NCBI RefSeq assembly: GCF_900112695.1
Contig: NZ_FOMT01000002.1
Coordinates: 502,479 to 566,478, forward strand
Length of the DNA: 64,000 nucleotides
From: Paenibacillus catalpae
Lineage (GTDB): Bacteria > Bacillota > Bacilli > Paenibacillales > Paenibacillaceae
Reading direction: 5' to 3'
Shown: in pieces, positions 26,800 through 35,604 of the stretch
Layout of the letters: the number at the start of each line of letters is the position of its first letter
Numbering within the stretch: position 1 is the first letter of the stretch
Notes under the pieces: generated by a model
What the model was told of the DNA's origin: nothing
Seen by the model: the letters and a program-made list of their open reading frames with translations, nothing else
Databases searched by the model: none
Position numbers and translations under genes: made by a program

Positions 26800-26862
26800 C
26801 TTACGTCTATATCATTGAGAATAACCAAACAACGAATATCATGAGAGAGGTGTCTATTTAAA

Positions 26863-27288
26863 ATGGAAACGAGTCAACCGACGAAAGTAACCGTGCAGGC
26901 CGTCATTCAAGCCCCTGTCGAGAAGGTATGGCGCTATTGGACCGAGCCGGATCACATCACGAATTGGAATCAAGCGTCCGAGGAGTGGCATGCGCCGAGA
27001 GCCGAAAACGATCTGCGGGTCGGCGGCAAGTTTCTGACACGGATGGAAGCGAAGGATGGCAGCATGGGCTTTGATTTTGGCGGCGTCTACGATGTCGTGA
27101 ATCGGCATGAGGCGATCGGCTACACCATGGAAGACGGAAGAAGAGTGGATATTGCTTTCGTCGATCAAGGGGATGAGACGAAGGTCATTGAAACGTTCGA
27201 CGCGGAAAGCTCCAATCCCGTCGAGTTCCAGCAAGCAGGCTGGCAAGCAATCATGGAAAATTTCAAAGTCTATACCGAACAAAACTAA
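26863..27288 (+). CDS. SRPBCC/AHSA1-family protein
   Basis: A 141-residue START-like (AHSA1) protein: VTVQAVIQAPVEKVWRYWTEPDHITNW at the start and GWQAIMENFKVYTE at the end, with the intermediate GG-K-F-x-x-x-M-E segment. The family binds hydrophobic ligands or acts as Aha1-like folds; role here unknown. ATG 26863 is preceded by AGAGAGGTG. A convergent terminator separates it from the next gene. Confidence 0.9.
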   Translation: METSQPTKVTVQAVIQAPVEKVWRYWTEPDHITNWNQASEEWHAPRAENDLRVGGKFLTRMEAKDGSMGFDFGGVYDVVNRHEAIGYTMEDGRRVDIAFVDQGDETKVIETFDAESSNPVEFQQAGWQAIMENFKVYTEQN

Positions 27289-27299
27289 TCATCGCGAAG

Positions 27300-27336
27300 A
27301 AGACGCCGGGGAAGATGCCCGGCGTCTTTCTTTTTG
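27300..27336 (+). terminator. Terminator after the AHSA1 gene
   Basis: The 10-base perfect stem AGACGCCGGG / CCCGGCGTCT is followed by TTCTTTTT. Confidence 0.9.
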
Positions 27337-27366
27337 AACCCTAGTACGACGTGCTCTCCGTTAGCC

Positions 27367-27783
27367 TTAACCTTGTGCCGCATCCATGTTCATGTAGTTA
27401 ATGGCCCACAGATGGCCGTCCAAGTCCACGAAGCCCCAATGATACATGAACCCATGATCTTCAGGTTCAGCGTGCAATTTCCCGCCCAAGGAGACCGCGG
27501 TATTCACGATTTCATCGACCTTTTCCCGGCTCTCGAAGGCCAATGCGATCGTCATCTGAGCATACTTGCTCGTATCGACGGATTCCTTCTCCGTGAGCGT
27601 ATTAAAGAATGCTTGATTGATCAGCATGACCTGCAGGTTGTCGCCGATCACGATGGCTACCGAATTCTCGTTCTCGGGGAATTGCGGGTTGAGCTCAAAT
27701 CCGAGTCCGGTGAAGAACGCTTTCGATTGTTCTACGTTTTTTACAGGCAGGTTGAAGCTCGTGAATGCGGACGTTAATGCCAT
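27367..27783 (-). CDS. VOC-family protein (extradiol dioxygenase-like)
   Basis: A 138-residue glyoxalase-fold protein of the YetH/YyaH-like group, with SFNLPVKNVEQSKAFFTGLGFELNPQ and the C-terminal DHGFMYHWGFVDLDGHLWAINYM metal-site-like region. Start chosen at ATG 27783 (GAGGTG 8 bases upstream). Convergent with the AHSA1 gene. Function unknown. Confidence 0.88.
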   Translation of the reverse strand: MALTSAFTSFNLPVKNVEQSKAFFTGLGFELNPQFPENENSVAIVIGDNLQVMLINQAFFNTLTEKESVDTSKYAQMTIALAFESREKVDEIVNTAVSLGGKLHAEPEDHGFMYHWGFVDLDGHLWAINYMNMDAAQG

Positions 27784-28101
27784 TTTCAAAACACCTCTTC
27801 GTCAAATTAGTTTGTGTTCATTTATGCCTTCGTTTATATAGACGACAGCCGATCCGGGAATTCATCGGTCTCATGGATTCGGAAGCGTAAATTTTGAAAA
27901 ATAAATTGGTATTGAGTTCGGATACGCCATTCCCGTAAGGTTGCTTATTCTTATTGTGCAGGGATAAAGATTGAACCTCTCTAAAAAAGAATTCGTCTGA
28001 ATATATGACTATTAAAGGGTACCGAAGGGCGAAAGCACCCCAATACAAAATATTTTTTTGGGAGGGATTGACATCATAAGGTCAATCGGATATATTTGTT
28101 A

Positions 28102-28120
28102 CATACCAACCGAATGTATG
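28102..28120. promoter_or_regulatory. TetR operator 1
   Basis: CATACCAACCGAATGTATG just before the tetR start. The same CATACCAACCGA...GTATG pattern occurs, inverted and better matched, at 28826-28859. Confidence 0.85.
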
Positions 28121-28134
28121 GAAGGAGAAGACGA

Positions 28135-28800
28135 ATGGCAAGGAATAAATATCCTGAAGAAACAATCAATCAAATCCTAACCGTAGCTCTTAACCTGTTC
28201 ATTCAAAAAGGATACGAGCAGACCTCCATTCAGGATATCATCAACGAGCTGGGTGGGTTGACAAAAGGGGCGATTTACCATCACTTCAAGTCGAAAGAGG
28301 AGATCTTGGAAGCCGTCACCAACCATTTGTTCAAGGGTGTTGACGAGATGCTGTCCGGTGTCCGGGACGACAATGGGCTGAACGGACTGGAAAAGCTTCG
28401 CAAAATTTCCCGCGTCTCACTCGACAATCCCGCCCAAGACGAAATGGCATCGGTGGCTCCGAACCTCTTACGCAATCCGAAGATGCTGGCGGCACAGATC
28501 GAGAACATCATCGAAAAAGCCGTACCCGTCTATATCCAGCCCATCATCGAACAGGGTATGCGAGACGGATCGATCCGAACCGATTATCCAAGGGAGCTTA
28601 GCGAAGCGTTAATGATTCTCACCAATATATGGCTAAACCCGGCGGTCATTCCAGCTTCGCCCGAGATGATGTTGCGCAAGTTAAGGTTTTTCGATGAAAT
28701 ACTGAAAGGCCTGGGGCTTGACCTGTTCGATGAGCAAATATTTCAACGATACGAGGAACTGTTTCGTATGTCAGCTAGAGAAGTCAGCATAGAGAAGTAA
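28135..28800 (+). CDS. TetR-family repressor of the pentapeptide/ABC exporter operon
   Basis: A 221-residue TetR protein with helix-turn-helix TSIQDIINELGGLTKGAIYHHFKSKEEIL. ATG 28135 follows AAGGAGA; an earlier in-frame ATG would lie inside the operator. Palindromes with the same sequence lie upstream (28102) and downstream (28826) of the gene, so it should repress both itself and the following pentapeptide-ABC operon. The ligand is unknown, presumably a drug exported by the ABC pair. Confidence 0.9.
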   Translation: MARNKYPEETINQILTVALNLFIQKGYEQTSIQDIINELGGLTKGAIYHHFKSKEEILEAVTNHLFKGVDEMLSGVRDDNGLNGLEKLRKISRVSLDNPAQDEMASVAPNLLRNPKMLAAQIENIIEKAVPVYIQPIIEQGMRDGSIRTDYPRELSEALMILTNIWLNPAVIPASPEMMLRKLRFFDEILKGLGLDLFDEQIFQRYEELFRMSAREVSIEK

Positions 28801-28825
28801 ACTGTCGAAAGGCAGCTTATTTTTC

Positions 28826-28859
28826 ACCTATACATACCGTCGGTTGGTATGTATAGGTG
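28826..28859. promoter_or_regulatory. TetR operator 2 (promoter of the exporter operon)
   Basis: A perfect 14-base inverted repeat CACCTATACATACC / GGTATGTATAGGTG with a 7-base centre, about 54 bases before the pentapeptide gene. Its core matches operator 1. Confidence 0.9.
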
Positions 28860-28912
28860 ATCCGGGTTAAAAGCGTAGTATAGAAAACTTATTATAAGGA
28901 GATGTGAATGTT

Positions 28913-29590
28913 ATGAATCAGAAATTAACAATGACTTCCCGCTCGCAGGAACGTAATGTAGTGACCAACTTTAGCGGAAGCAACCTAGCGAAGAGCGACT
29001 TAGCAGGCGTTACGGCCCATAAAGGACAGTTTAACGGCAGCGCGCTGCATGGTTCCGACTTTTCGGGGGCGGATTTGACCGGCAGTTCGTTTAAGGGCAG
29101 CGATGTACGCCATGCCATTTTTGATGGCGCGAATCTAACGGACTGCAGCTTGTTAGCGCTTGACCTTTCGAATGCAAGCTTCAACAAGTCGATTCTTGTA
29201 CGAACCAATTTCAATAGTTCGCAGCTTGACGGAGCTAAATTCACGGGAGTTAGACTGACCGACGTCACGTTAGCGACGACCGATCTTAAGACAACGATAT
29301 TTGAAGGCTGTTTATTTGACGGGGTTGATTTCAAGTACTCAGATCTGAGCGGGCAGCGTTTCGACGGACAGACGTTTATCGGCGTTAAGTTTGACCGGGC
29401 GGCATTAAGCAACGCTTCGTTCAAGGGCGCTACATTAAAAAATGTTTCTTTCCACCCGGGTTTTACTCTGACTAAGAAATACTATCGCTTGATCAAAACC
29501 ATCTGCTTTGACAACGCAACGATGGATAAACTGACATTTGCTGCTCTCAAAGGCATGGATGCTAATTTGTCAAAAGTCACAGTCATTTAA
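28913..29590 (+). CDS. Pentapeptide-repeat protein
   Basis: About 225 residues made mostly of A(D/N)LxG-type pentapeptide repeats (SGSNLAKSDL, GSDFSGADLTGSSF, DGANLTDCSL and so on) from about residue 20 to 180. This gives a right-handed beta-helix as in MfpA, Qnr and AlbG, proteins that mimic DNA and protect DNA gyrase. It lies between a drug-type TetR regulator and a DrrAB-like ABC exporter, so a self-protection or topoisomerase-poison resistance role is plausible but not shown. ATG 28913 follows AAGGAG. Confidence 0.88.
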   Translation: MNQKLTMTSRSQERNVVTNFSGSNLAKSDLAGVTAHKGQFNGSALHGSDFSGADLTGSSFKGSDVRHAIFDGANLTDCSLLALDLSNASFNKSILVRTNFNSSQLDGAKFTGVRLTDVTLATTDLKTTIFEGCLFDGVDFKYSDLSGQRFDGQTFIGVKFDRAALSNASFKGATLKNVSFHPGFTLTKKYYRLIKTICFDNATMDKLTFAALKGMDANLSKVTVI

Positions 29591-29608
29591 TATAAGGGAG
29601 GTAACCAA

Positions 29609-30379
29609 ATGAAAACCGTACAAACCAAGACCATTCAAGTAAAAGGACTGCAAAAAACCTACAAGCAGCTTCATGTCTTAAAGGGCGTAGATTTTGAGGT
29701 GGAAAAGGGCAGTATTTTCGCCCTGCTCGGCTCCAACGGGGCGGGCAAGACAACGACCGTCAAAATCCTCACCACGCTGCTCAAACCGGACAGCGGAACC
29801 GCCACCGTGTGCGGCTTTGATGTTGCATCAAAGCCGGACCATGTGCGGCAGTCGATCAGTTTGACCGGGCAATTCGCCGCGGTTGACGAGATTTTGACCG
29901 GGCGGGAGAATCTTATTATGATCGCCAAGCTGCGGCATCTTAAAAATCCGCGTCAGGTTGCGGACGATATGCTTAAACGCTTCGGCTTGACGGATGCCGC
30001 GGACCGAAAAGCATCTACTTATTCGGGCGGTATGCGCCGCAGGCTCGACATCGCCTTGAGCCTTGTGGGAAAACCGCAGGTTATTTTCCTCGACGAGCCG
30101 ACTACCGGACTTGACCCCGAGGCTCGCATCGAGGTTTGGAAGATCGTCAAGGAGCTGGCGGGCGGCGGCACCACGGTATTCTTGACCACGCAGTATTTGG
30201 ATGAGGCTGAGCAGCTTGCCGATCGAATTGCCATTCTGCACGAGGGTAGGATTATTGCCAATGGCACGCTTGAGGAACTGAAAAAGCTGTTTCCGCCAGC
30301 AAAGGCGGAGTACGTGGAAAAACAACCTTCATTGGAAGAGATCTTCCTTGCAATCATCGGTAAAAAGGAGGCAATGTAA
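29609..30379 (+). CDS. ABC transporter ATPase, DrrA-like
   Basis: A 256-residue ATP-binding subunit. Walker A GSNGAGKTT (about residues 39-47), signature YSGGMRRRLDIA, Walker B VIFLDEPTTGLD, and H-loop replaced by TTQYLDEAEQ (Gln in the switch position, as in DrrA-type pumps). Starts 18 bases after the pentapeptide gene and pairs with the ABC-2 permease 3 bases downstream. Together they probably export a drug or toxin. Confidence 0.92.
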   Translation: MKTVQTKTIQVKGLQKTYKQLHVLKGVDFEVEKGSIFALLGSNGAGKTTTVKILTTLLKPDSGTATVCGFDVASKPDHVRQSISLTGQFAAVDEILTGRENLIMIAKLRHLKNPRQVADDMLKRFGLTDAADRKASTYSGGMRRRLDIALSLVGKPQVIFLDEPTTGLDPEARIEVWKIVKELAGGGTTVFLTTQYLDEAEQLADRIAILHEGRIIANGTLEELKKLFPPAKAEYVEKQPSLEEIFLAIIGKKEAM

Positions 30380-30381
30380 AA

Positions 30382-31149
30382 ATGGAAACAGTGAAGAAAC
30401 ATTTTTTCAGCGATATGGGTGTTATGCTTGGACGTTCCATGCGCCATATTTTCCGCAGCATGGACACCATCGTCACGGTCTGCATCACTCCGATTGCGAT
30501 GATGCTGCTGTTCGTCTATGTGTTTGGTGGAGCAATCCAGACCGGTACGGATAACTATGTGAACTACCTGTTGCCCGGTATCCTGCTGATTGCGATTGCA
30601 AGCGGTATAGCCTATACGTCGTACCGCCTATTTCTGGATAAGCAACGGGGCATCATTGAGCGGTTCCACACCATGCCGATAACGCGTTCCGCCGTGCTGT
30701 GGGGGCATGTTCTGACCTCGGTGGTATCCAACGTCATTTCGCTTATCGTCATCATTCTCGTAGCGCTCGTGATGGGTTTCCGCTCGTCGGCGGGGGTGCT
30801 GCCATGGCTTGCCGTAGCCGGTATACTCGTGCTGTTTACGCTGGCTTTGACTTGGGTTGCAGCGATTGCCGGACTGTCCGCAAAATCGGTGGAAGGCGCA
30901 AGCGCATTTTCCTATCCGCTTATCTTCCTGCCGTTTATCAGCTCGGCGTTTGTGCCGACTGAGTCAATGCCGACTGTCGTTCGCGCCTTTGCAGAGAACC
31001 AGCCGGTGACCTCGATCGTGGAAGCGATTCGTGCGCTGCTATCAGATCAACCGGTGGGCAATGATATATGGGTCGCGCTTGCATGGTGCGTCGGAATCAC
31101 GGTCGTGGCATATATCTTTGCCATGAGGGCGTATAAAAAGCGGGTGTAA
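30382..31149 (+). CDS. ABC-2 type permease, DrrB-like
   Basis: A 255-residue membrane protein with six predicted helices and the ABC-2 pattern around GIAYTSYRLFLDKQRGIIERFHTMPITRSAVLWGHV. It is preceded by AAGGAGG overlapping the ATPase end. It forms the membrane half of the exporter controlled by the upstream TetR. After the stop a hairpin GGCTCGCGAGGC / GCTTCGCGGGC region may act as a terminator. Confidence 0.92.
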   Translation: METVKKHFFSDMGVMLGRSMRHIFRSMDTIVTVCITPIAMMLLFVYVFGGAIQTGTDNYVNYLLPGILLIAIASGIAYTSYRLFLDKQRGIIERFHTMPITRSAVLWGHVLTSVVSNVISLIVIILVALVMGFRSSAGVLPWLAVAGILVLFTLALTWVAAIAGLSAKSVEGASAFSYPLIFLPFISSAFVPTESMPTVVRAFAENQPVTSIVEAIRALLSDQPVGNDIWVALAWCVGITVVAYIFAMRAYKKRV

Positions 31150-31309
31150 GAATATCTCTACAAATGGGAAACATGTGGGCCCAAGACGGCTCGCGAGGCT
31201 ATGGCTTCGCGGGCTGTTTGCTTTGGGTGGATCGTTTCAAGCGGAATACCGTTAGCAATACTTCAGTTCTTTAATACTAAAGGGCAGATTAATTTAAGAA
31301 GTCCAGTTT

Positions 31310-31678
31310 TTATTCTATTTTATCCCCAAACTTCTTCCCGAAATGTTCCATTAAATCAATAATGGGGATTAGTTCCTCTCCTTTCAATGTTAATGAATAT
31401 TCAACACGCGGAGGTACCTCTGGATAAATTTTGCGATTAATTAAGCCATCCGCTTCTAATTCTCGAAGTTGTTTTGTTAGGGATCCTTGTGAAATTCCCC
31501 CTAAATGAGTCTTAATTTCATTATATCGACGAGGGTTAAATTTTAAAAACCAAAGAATTAGATACTTCCAACGTCCCGAAAGTATGTTTTGAGTATAGGC
31601 AATGCCATATAGCTCTCTATGATCTTTCTTACATTCTTCACTAAATTCATCCTCATTTATTCTAGACACCTTAATCAC
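31310..31678 (-). CDS. HxlR-family winged-helix regulator
   Basis: A 122-residue HxlR protein: CKKDHRELYGIAYTQNILSGRWKYLILWFL at the N-terminus and the recognition region GGISQGSLTKQLRELEADGLINR, EVPPRVEYSLT. One cysteine (C16) near the start matches the thiol sensor position of HxlR/YodB-type regulators. GTG at 31678 is taken as start. Divergent from the NAD(P) oxidoreductase-like gene at 31823, which is its likely target. GTAC...GTAC dyads lie in the 140-base gap (near 31693-31710). Confidence 0.85.
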   Translation of the reverse strand: MIKVSRINEDEFSEECKKDHRELYGIAYTQNILSGRWKYLILWFLKFNPRRYNEIKTHLGGISQGSLTKQLRELEADGLINRKIYPEVPPRVEYSLTLKGEELIPIIDLMEHFGKKFGDKIE

Positions 31679-31822
31679 TCATTTCTGCTGTTAGGTACGA
31701 AAAAGTGTACTATGTCCATTTTTATTGCCTTCTTCAAATATCCGAGCAACGTATATATAGTAGTACATGTATACAGATTACTCAATCAAGGGACCATGAA
31801 ATAGGATATTGGAGGAATGGAA

Positions 31823-32554
31823 ATGAGATTTGGAATTATAGGTGCAGGACCAATCGGATCTAATATTGCGAAAAAATTGGTTGATAATGGACATGATGTC
31901 AAGATTGCAGACGCTCGTGGGATTGAACGCTTGGAAGGGAAAAATCTTACAGGAACACCTGTGATCGTAGAAGATGTCATTAACAATATCGATGTTCTTA
32001 TAACATCGATCCCTTTCTATGCATTGCCAAGCATTCGCAACATTATAGATAAAGTTGGGGAGGAAGTCGTCGTTGTAGACACTTCAAATTATTATCCTCA
32101 AATCAGCGGTACAATCGAAGACGTGGAGAATGGAATGGTTGAAAGTGTTTGGGTGTCCAATCATTTGGGAAGACCCATCATTAAAGCGTTCAACAATTTC
32201 TTAGCCTATACGTTAGAGCATCATGGAACTCCCGAAGGGACGGATGGACGCATTGCTATAGCGGTTGCTGGCGATGACCTATCCCATAAACAAATCATCA
32301 TGGGTGTAGCAAACGATCTTGGCTTCGATGCCGTAGATAGCGGTTCTTTAAGCGATTCGTGGAGACAACAGCCAGGAACCCCAGCGTACTGCACCGAACT
32401 TACAAAAGAGGAACTAGCTATAGCCTTAACAAAAGCGAATAAAGAAAAAGCGCCGCTTCTGCGCGAAAAGGTCATGGAAAAGCTGATAGCTTCAGGTGGA
32501 ACATTTTCCATTCATGATGTTGTTAAAGCAAATAGAGAAGTATTCAATTCATAA
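31823..32554 (+). CDS. NAD(P)-binding F420-reductase-like oxidoreductase
   Basis: About 243 residues with an N-terminal Rossmann motif FGIIGAGPIGSNIAKKL and a PFYALPSI segment of the NADP oxidoreductase/F420-dependent family (COG2085). ATG 31823 is chosen over 31817 because GGAGGA abuts the latter. Genes of this type next to HxlR regulators are usually induced by reactive electrophiles; that link is inference here. Confidence 0.85.
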   Translation: MRFGIIGAGPIGSNIAKKLVDNGHDVKIADARGIERLEGKNLTGTPVIVEDVINNIDVLITSIPFYALPSIRNIIDKVGEEVVVVDTSNYYPQISGTIEDVENGMVESVWVSNHLGRPIIKAFNNFLAYTLEHHGTPEGTDGRIAIAVAGDDLSHKQIIMGVANDLGFDAVDSGSLSDSWRQQPGTPAYCTELTKEELAIALTKANKEKAPLLREKVMEKLIASGGTFSIHDVVKANREVFNS

Positions 32555-32572
32555 ATTACAAATCCCTGTACC

Positions 32573-32688
32573 TTCAACTAACAGAGAACGTTAGTTTGAG
32601 TCCATCCAGGAGCAGTTTGCCACCGCGGCAGCTGCTCCTTCGTCGTTAAGTTAAATGATTGGGTAGTTGAAGTAAAGGGCAGATTACT
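32573..32688 (+). repeat. R1 repeat copy
   Basis: TTCAACTAACAGAGAACG-TTAGTTTGA palindrome, hairpin GGAGCAG(TTTG)CC / GGCAGCTGCTCC, and the tail GTTGAAGTAAAGGGCAGATTA. Confidence 0.8.
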
Positions 32689-32743
32689 TCAAAAAGCTTT
32701 GAAATAACAGGATAATTATGGTACAAATTTGTTGAGGTTAATT

Positions 32744-32850
32744 AGGTATGTGCGACTGGCGAAAACGTGGAGTACCACAAGGAAGCACATATTTCATACG
32801 CCGTTCGCCTGGGCAAAGTGTTTGATCTTAGATCAGATGCTTTTTTTATT
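32744..32850 (+). ncRNA. ZTP (pfl) riboswitch with terminator before the DJ-1/PfpI gene
   Basis: The conserved core elements of the ZTP riboswitch are present in order: GCGACTGGCG, the hairpin ACGTGGAGTACCACAAGGAA, GCACAT closing against ATGTGC, and the signature GCCGTTCGCCTGGGCA. It ends at about 32815 and is followed at once by a 10-pair stem (GTGTTTGATC / GATCAGATGC) plus seven Ts, an intrinsic terminator at 32818-32848. ZTP binding would therefore be expected to relieve termination and raise expression of the gene at 32881. Identification is by motif memory, not by a covariance search. Confidence 0.85.
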
Positions 32851-32880
32851 TCCCATTCTTGAAAGGGTAGGTGTTATGAA

Positions 32881-33480
32881 ATGAAAATTGCTTATGTTCT
32901 ATTTGACAAGATGACAACGTTAGATTTTGTTGGTTTTTACGATGCGGTATCCTGGTTAAGAATTCTAAATGTCAAAGAAGGAGTTTCGTGGGATCTCTGT
33001 GCAAACAAAGATGAAATTACAGACGATCGAGGTATGACAATAAAAATTAAGCATATTTATCCAGATTTATCTGGGTATGATTTAATATTTATCCCAGGTG
33101 GTATGCCTACTAGAGAACTGAGATATGATACCAAGTTTGTTTCATGGATTCAAAGTGCTCATGATGTACAGTACAAAGTATCTGTCTGCACAGGTGCATT
33201 ACTTTTAGGGGCTGCAGGATTCTTAAATGGTAAATTGGCAACAACGAATCCATCTGCATATGATTTGTTGACTCCTTATTGCTCAGAGGTTGTTAAGGCT
33301 CGTATTGTACGGGATGGAGATACTTTTACAGGTGGCGGTGTATCAGCTTCTATTGATTTAGGTTTGTACCTTGTTGAGTCATTAACGAATGCGGATGTGG
33401 TGAAAAAGGTTCAAAAGATGATGGATTATCCGTATTATAGGGCGGGGAATTTAACTTATGTTTTCATGCCACACGAATAA
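32881..33480 (+). CDS. DJ-1/PfpI family protein under ZTP riboswitch
   Basis: A 199-residue GATase1-like protein. The nucleophile elbow is SVCTGALLLGAAGFLNG (Cys about 103), with a conserved acidic residue near the start (FDKMTTLDF) and GGGVSASIDLGLYL. It resembles isonitrile hydratase/ThiJ-PfpI proteins. The ATG follows AAAGGGTAGG; the leader is the ZTP riboswitch, which links the gene to one-carbon/purine shortage (ZTP accumulates when 10-formyl-THF is low). Biochemical role unknown; a glutamine-amidotransferase-like or deglycase activity is possible. Confidence 0.88.
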   Translation: MKIAYVLFDKMTTLDFVGFYDAVSWLRILNVKEGVSWDLCANKDEITDDRGMTIKIKHIYPDLSGYDLIFIPGGMPTRELRYDTKFVSWIQSAHDVQYKVSVCTGALLLGAAGFLNGKLATTNPSAYDLLTPYCSEVVKARIVRDGDTFTGGGVSASIDLGLYLVESLTNADVVKKVQKMMDYPYYRAGNLTYVFMPHE

Positions 33481-33662
33481 CACTTTCATAAACTTCTAAA
33501 AACTAAAAGTTTATCTTTTATAGCGGGTTGCCCGCCGCGAGATTATGCCCTTGCTGATCGTAAAATCACCAAGAATAGGGACTGCAGACTACAGTCCCTA
33601 TTCGACTTTAATCTATTAATCTTCTTGCCAGGAACGACTACCAGATCAATGTCCCTCCGGTT

Positions 33663-34973
33663 CTAACCTAGTTTCTGCGAACCATTGAACCACACGGATT
33701 TGATCGACAGGGTATCCGAAATATTAGTGGTCGGATCACCGTTTATGAGAACAAGATCAGCACGCGCACCTTCGGTAATCCGGCCTCGATCATGAAGACC
33801 AAAACAACGGGCCGGTTTGGAAGTAGCCGACTGAAGAGCTTCGATCGGAGTGAACCCAGCCTTCACCAGAAGCTGCATTTCGTGGTGGACACTGGCTCCA
33901 TGAGCAAGCCCACCAAGGTTCGGAACGGGAACCGGCGCGACATCCGTCCCTACAAGAATATCAACTCCGGCACGGTGAAGATCCATTACATTCTTAAAGC
34001 TATTTTCCATATTGCCTTGTGGGAACGTATTGAAGCTTGAGTTCAAAATATCGATCCAATCCGGACTTAATCTGGAATGAACCCGCGGATCTTTCGCCAA
34101 TTCCGATGCCGTATTTCCAATAATCGATGAATTCAACACCAAACACGGTGTAACAAAAGCTCCTGAATCCGCTATGGATTTAACTAATTCGGACGTGAAC
34201 TCAGGTCTATCGATAAACAAGTGGCCCAAACCGTCGACTCCAAAATCGATGGCTGCTTTCGATGAAAGAGCCGTCAAGACGTGGGCGATGACCAACTTAT
34301 CGAATTTGTGGGCTTCAGACACGGCTGTTTTTAGAATCTCATCGCTTAGAACAGGCAAGCCAGGCGCATTCATGACCGTTCCTTCTTCGATCATGATCTT
34401 AATATAGTCAGCTCCATTCTCCACTTGGGTATGCACATGTTTGATCGCTTCTTCAACTGTCGTCACTTGCGGTATTTCTTCGTGATCGTGAGCGTATGCG
34501 GCCAACATTGCTTCCCTGTCTTCCTCCGATAACTTCTCTAGTTCCTTTAATATAAACTCCGGTATTTCATCTCCATCCGGCAGTAATTCATCTGGGTGTC
34601 CACCGGGAGCGGTAATTGCTGTACCGGCAGAACGGACGTCCGCGACGTCATCCGCATTTTTCAACTGAATTTCGCGCCCTCTTTTAGTGAAATCGCCATT
34701 CATTTCGAGTTCTGTTGTAACGCCGAATTTTAAGGCATCTCGTAATCCGCCGATTGAGGTATGGACATGTGCATCAATCAGACCAGGTATTAGTGTCGTA
34801 TTTTCACCATCGATAATCGTTGCATCGGCTGGAATGTTTCCGCCCACTGAAATAATGGACTCCCCTTTAATGACAATATGTCTGGGAGCAATAATTTGAT
34901 ATCCATCAAAGATTCGTACATTTGTAATCGCCGTAATTTGTTCTAATGCAGCATTTTGATTTACTTTCTCCAT
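33663..34973 (-). CDS. Amidohydrolase family protein
   Basis: About 436 residues, imidazolonepropionase-like amidohydrolase. Metal-site motifs: GLIDAHVHT near residue 65, YIKIMIEEG with probable bridging Lys, IAHVLTAL with the His, and GTDVAPVPVPN with the catalytic Asp. ATG 34973 with AGGAGG is chosen; an upstream frame extension is unlikely. The promoter at 35009-35037 contains a MarR-type palindrome and the gene is divergent from marR at 35136. Substrate not evident (peptide, imidazole or cyclic amide). Confidence 0.88.
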   Translation of the reverse strand: MEKVNQNAALEQITAITNVRIFDGYQIIAPRHIVIKGESIISVGGNIPADATIIDGENTTLIPGLIDAHVHTSIGGLRDALKFGVTTELEMNGDFTKRGREIQLKNADDVADVRSAGTAITAPGGHPDELLPDGDEIPEFILKELEKLSEEDREAMLAAYAHDHEEIPQVTTVEEAIKHVHTQVENGADYIKIMIEEGTVMNAPGLPVLSDEILKTAVSEAHKFDKLVIAHVLTALSSKAAIDFGVDGLGHLFIDRPEFTSELVKSIADSGAFVTPCLVLNSSIIGNTASELAKDPRVHSRLSPDWIDILNSSFNTFPQGNMENSFKNVMDLHRAGVDILVGTDVAPVPVPNLGGLAHGASVHHEMQLLVKAGFTPIEALQSATSKPARCFGLHDRGRITEGARADLVLINGDPTTNISDTLSIKSVWFNGSQKLG

Positions 34974-35008
34974 TTCAATTCCTCCTAGATTGCGACTCGA
35001 CACTTCGG

Positions 35009-35037
35009 AGTATAACTGTTAGAAAACTAACTGTCAA
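35009..35037 (-). promoter_or_regulatory. Amidohydrolase promoter with MarR operator in the spacer
   Basis: On the minus strand: TTGACA, exactly 17 bases, TATACT. The spacer contains the palindrome GTTAGAAAACTAAC (35018-35031). Confidence 0.85.
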
Positions 35038-35052
35038 TAAGCTAACATTTAT

Positions 35053-35107
35053 TTGACAATCCTATAGGATCACTGTATATTTTAGCTACTTACAATTAGA
35101 TTCCTAA
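35053..35107 (+). promoter_or_regulatory. marR promoter and second operator
   Basis: TTGACA (35053-35058), 17 bases, TATATT (35076-35081), followed by TTAGATTCCTAA (35096-35107), the same TTAG-N4-CTAA pattern as in the divergent promoter. Confidence 0.8.
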
Positions 35108-35135
35108 CAATTACAGAGGGGACGATGGGACGATC

Positions 35136-35564
35136 ATGCATTCCCGAAAAGATACGCCATATATGGATTTGTTTCAAATTATCGGTCTTAAGTTAAAGAA
35201 AAGAGCGGACGAGAGTATAAAAGAGCTAGGATTAAGTTCTCAACAAGGAAAAGTAATCGATTATATTTATGAGAACCAAAATAATCATATTATTCAAAAG
35301 GATCTTGCAGACCGGTTTCATCTACGTGGGGCGAGCATTACAAGCATGCTTCAAGGTCTAGAGCAAAAAGGGTTCATCGAGCGCAAAATCCCGGCCAATA
35401 ATGAACGGCAAAAAAATATATATGTATTACCAAAAGCGGTTGAATTGATTGAAGGTTTTAATAACTCATTCCAAAAGGTGGAGGATGAGATCGTTCAAGT
35501 CCTTAATGACGAGGAGCAGCAAATCTTAAAAAAATTGCTGATCAGAATAAATGAACGCATATAA
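35136..35564 (+). CDS. MarR-family regulator, divergent from the amidohydrolase
   Basis: A 142-residue winged-helix protein (QKDLADRFHLRGASITSMLQGLEQKGFIERK and the wing PANNERQKNIYVL). It has no cysteine, so it probably senses a ligand, perhaps the amidohydrolase substrate. TTAG-N4-CTAA operators occur at both its own and the divergent promoter. An R2 repeat follows its stop within 40 bases. Confidence 0.9.
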   Translation: MHSRKDTPYMDLFQIIGLKLKKRADESIKELGLSSQQGKVIDYIYENQNNHIIQKDLADRFHLRGASITSMLQGLEQKGFIERKIPANNERQKNIYVLPKAVELIEGFNNSFQKVEDEIVQVLNDEEQQILKKLLIRINERI

Positions 35565-35604
35565 AGAAGAGGATCCCAATGAGATTATGGATGCAACTAG
35601 AAAT

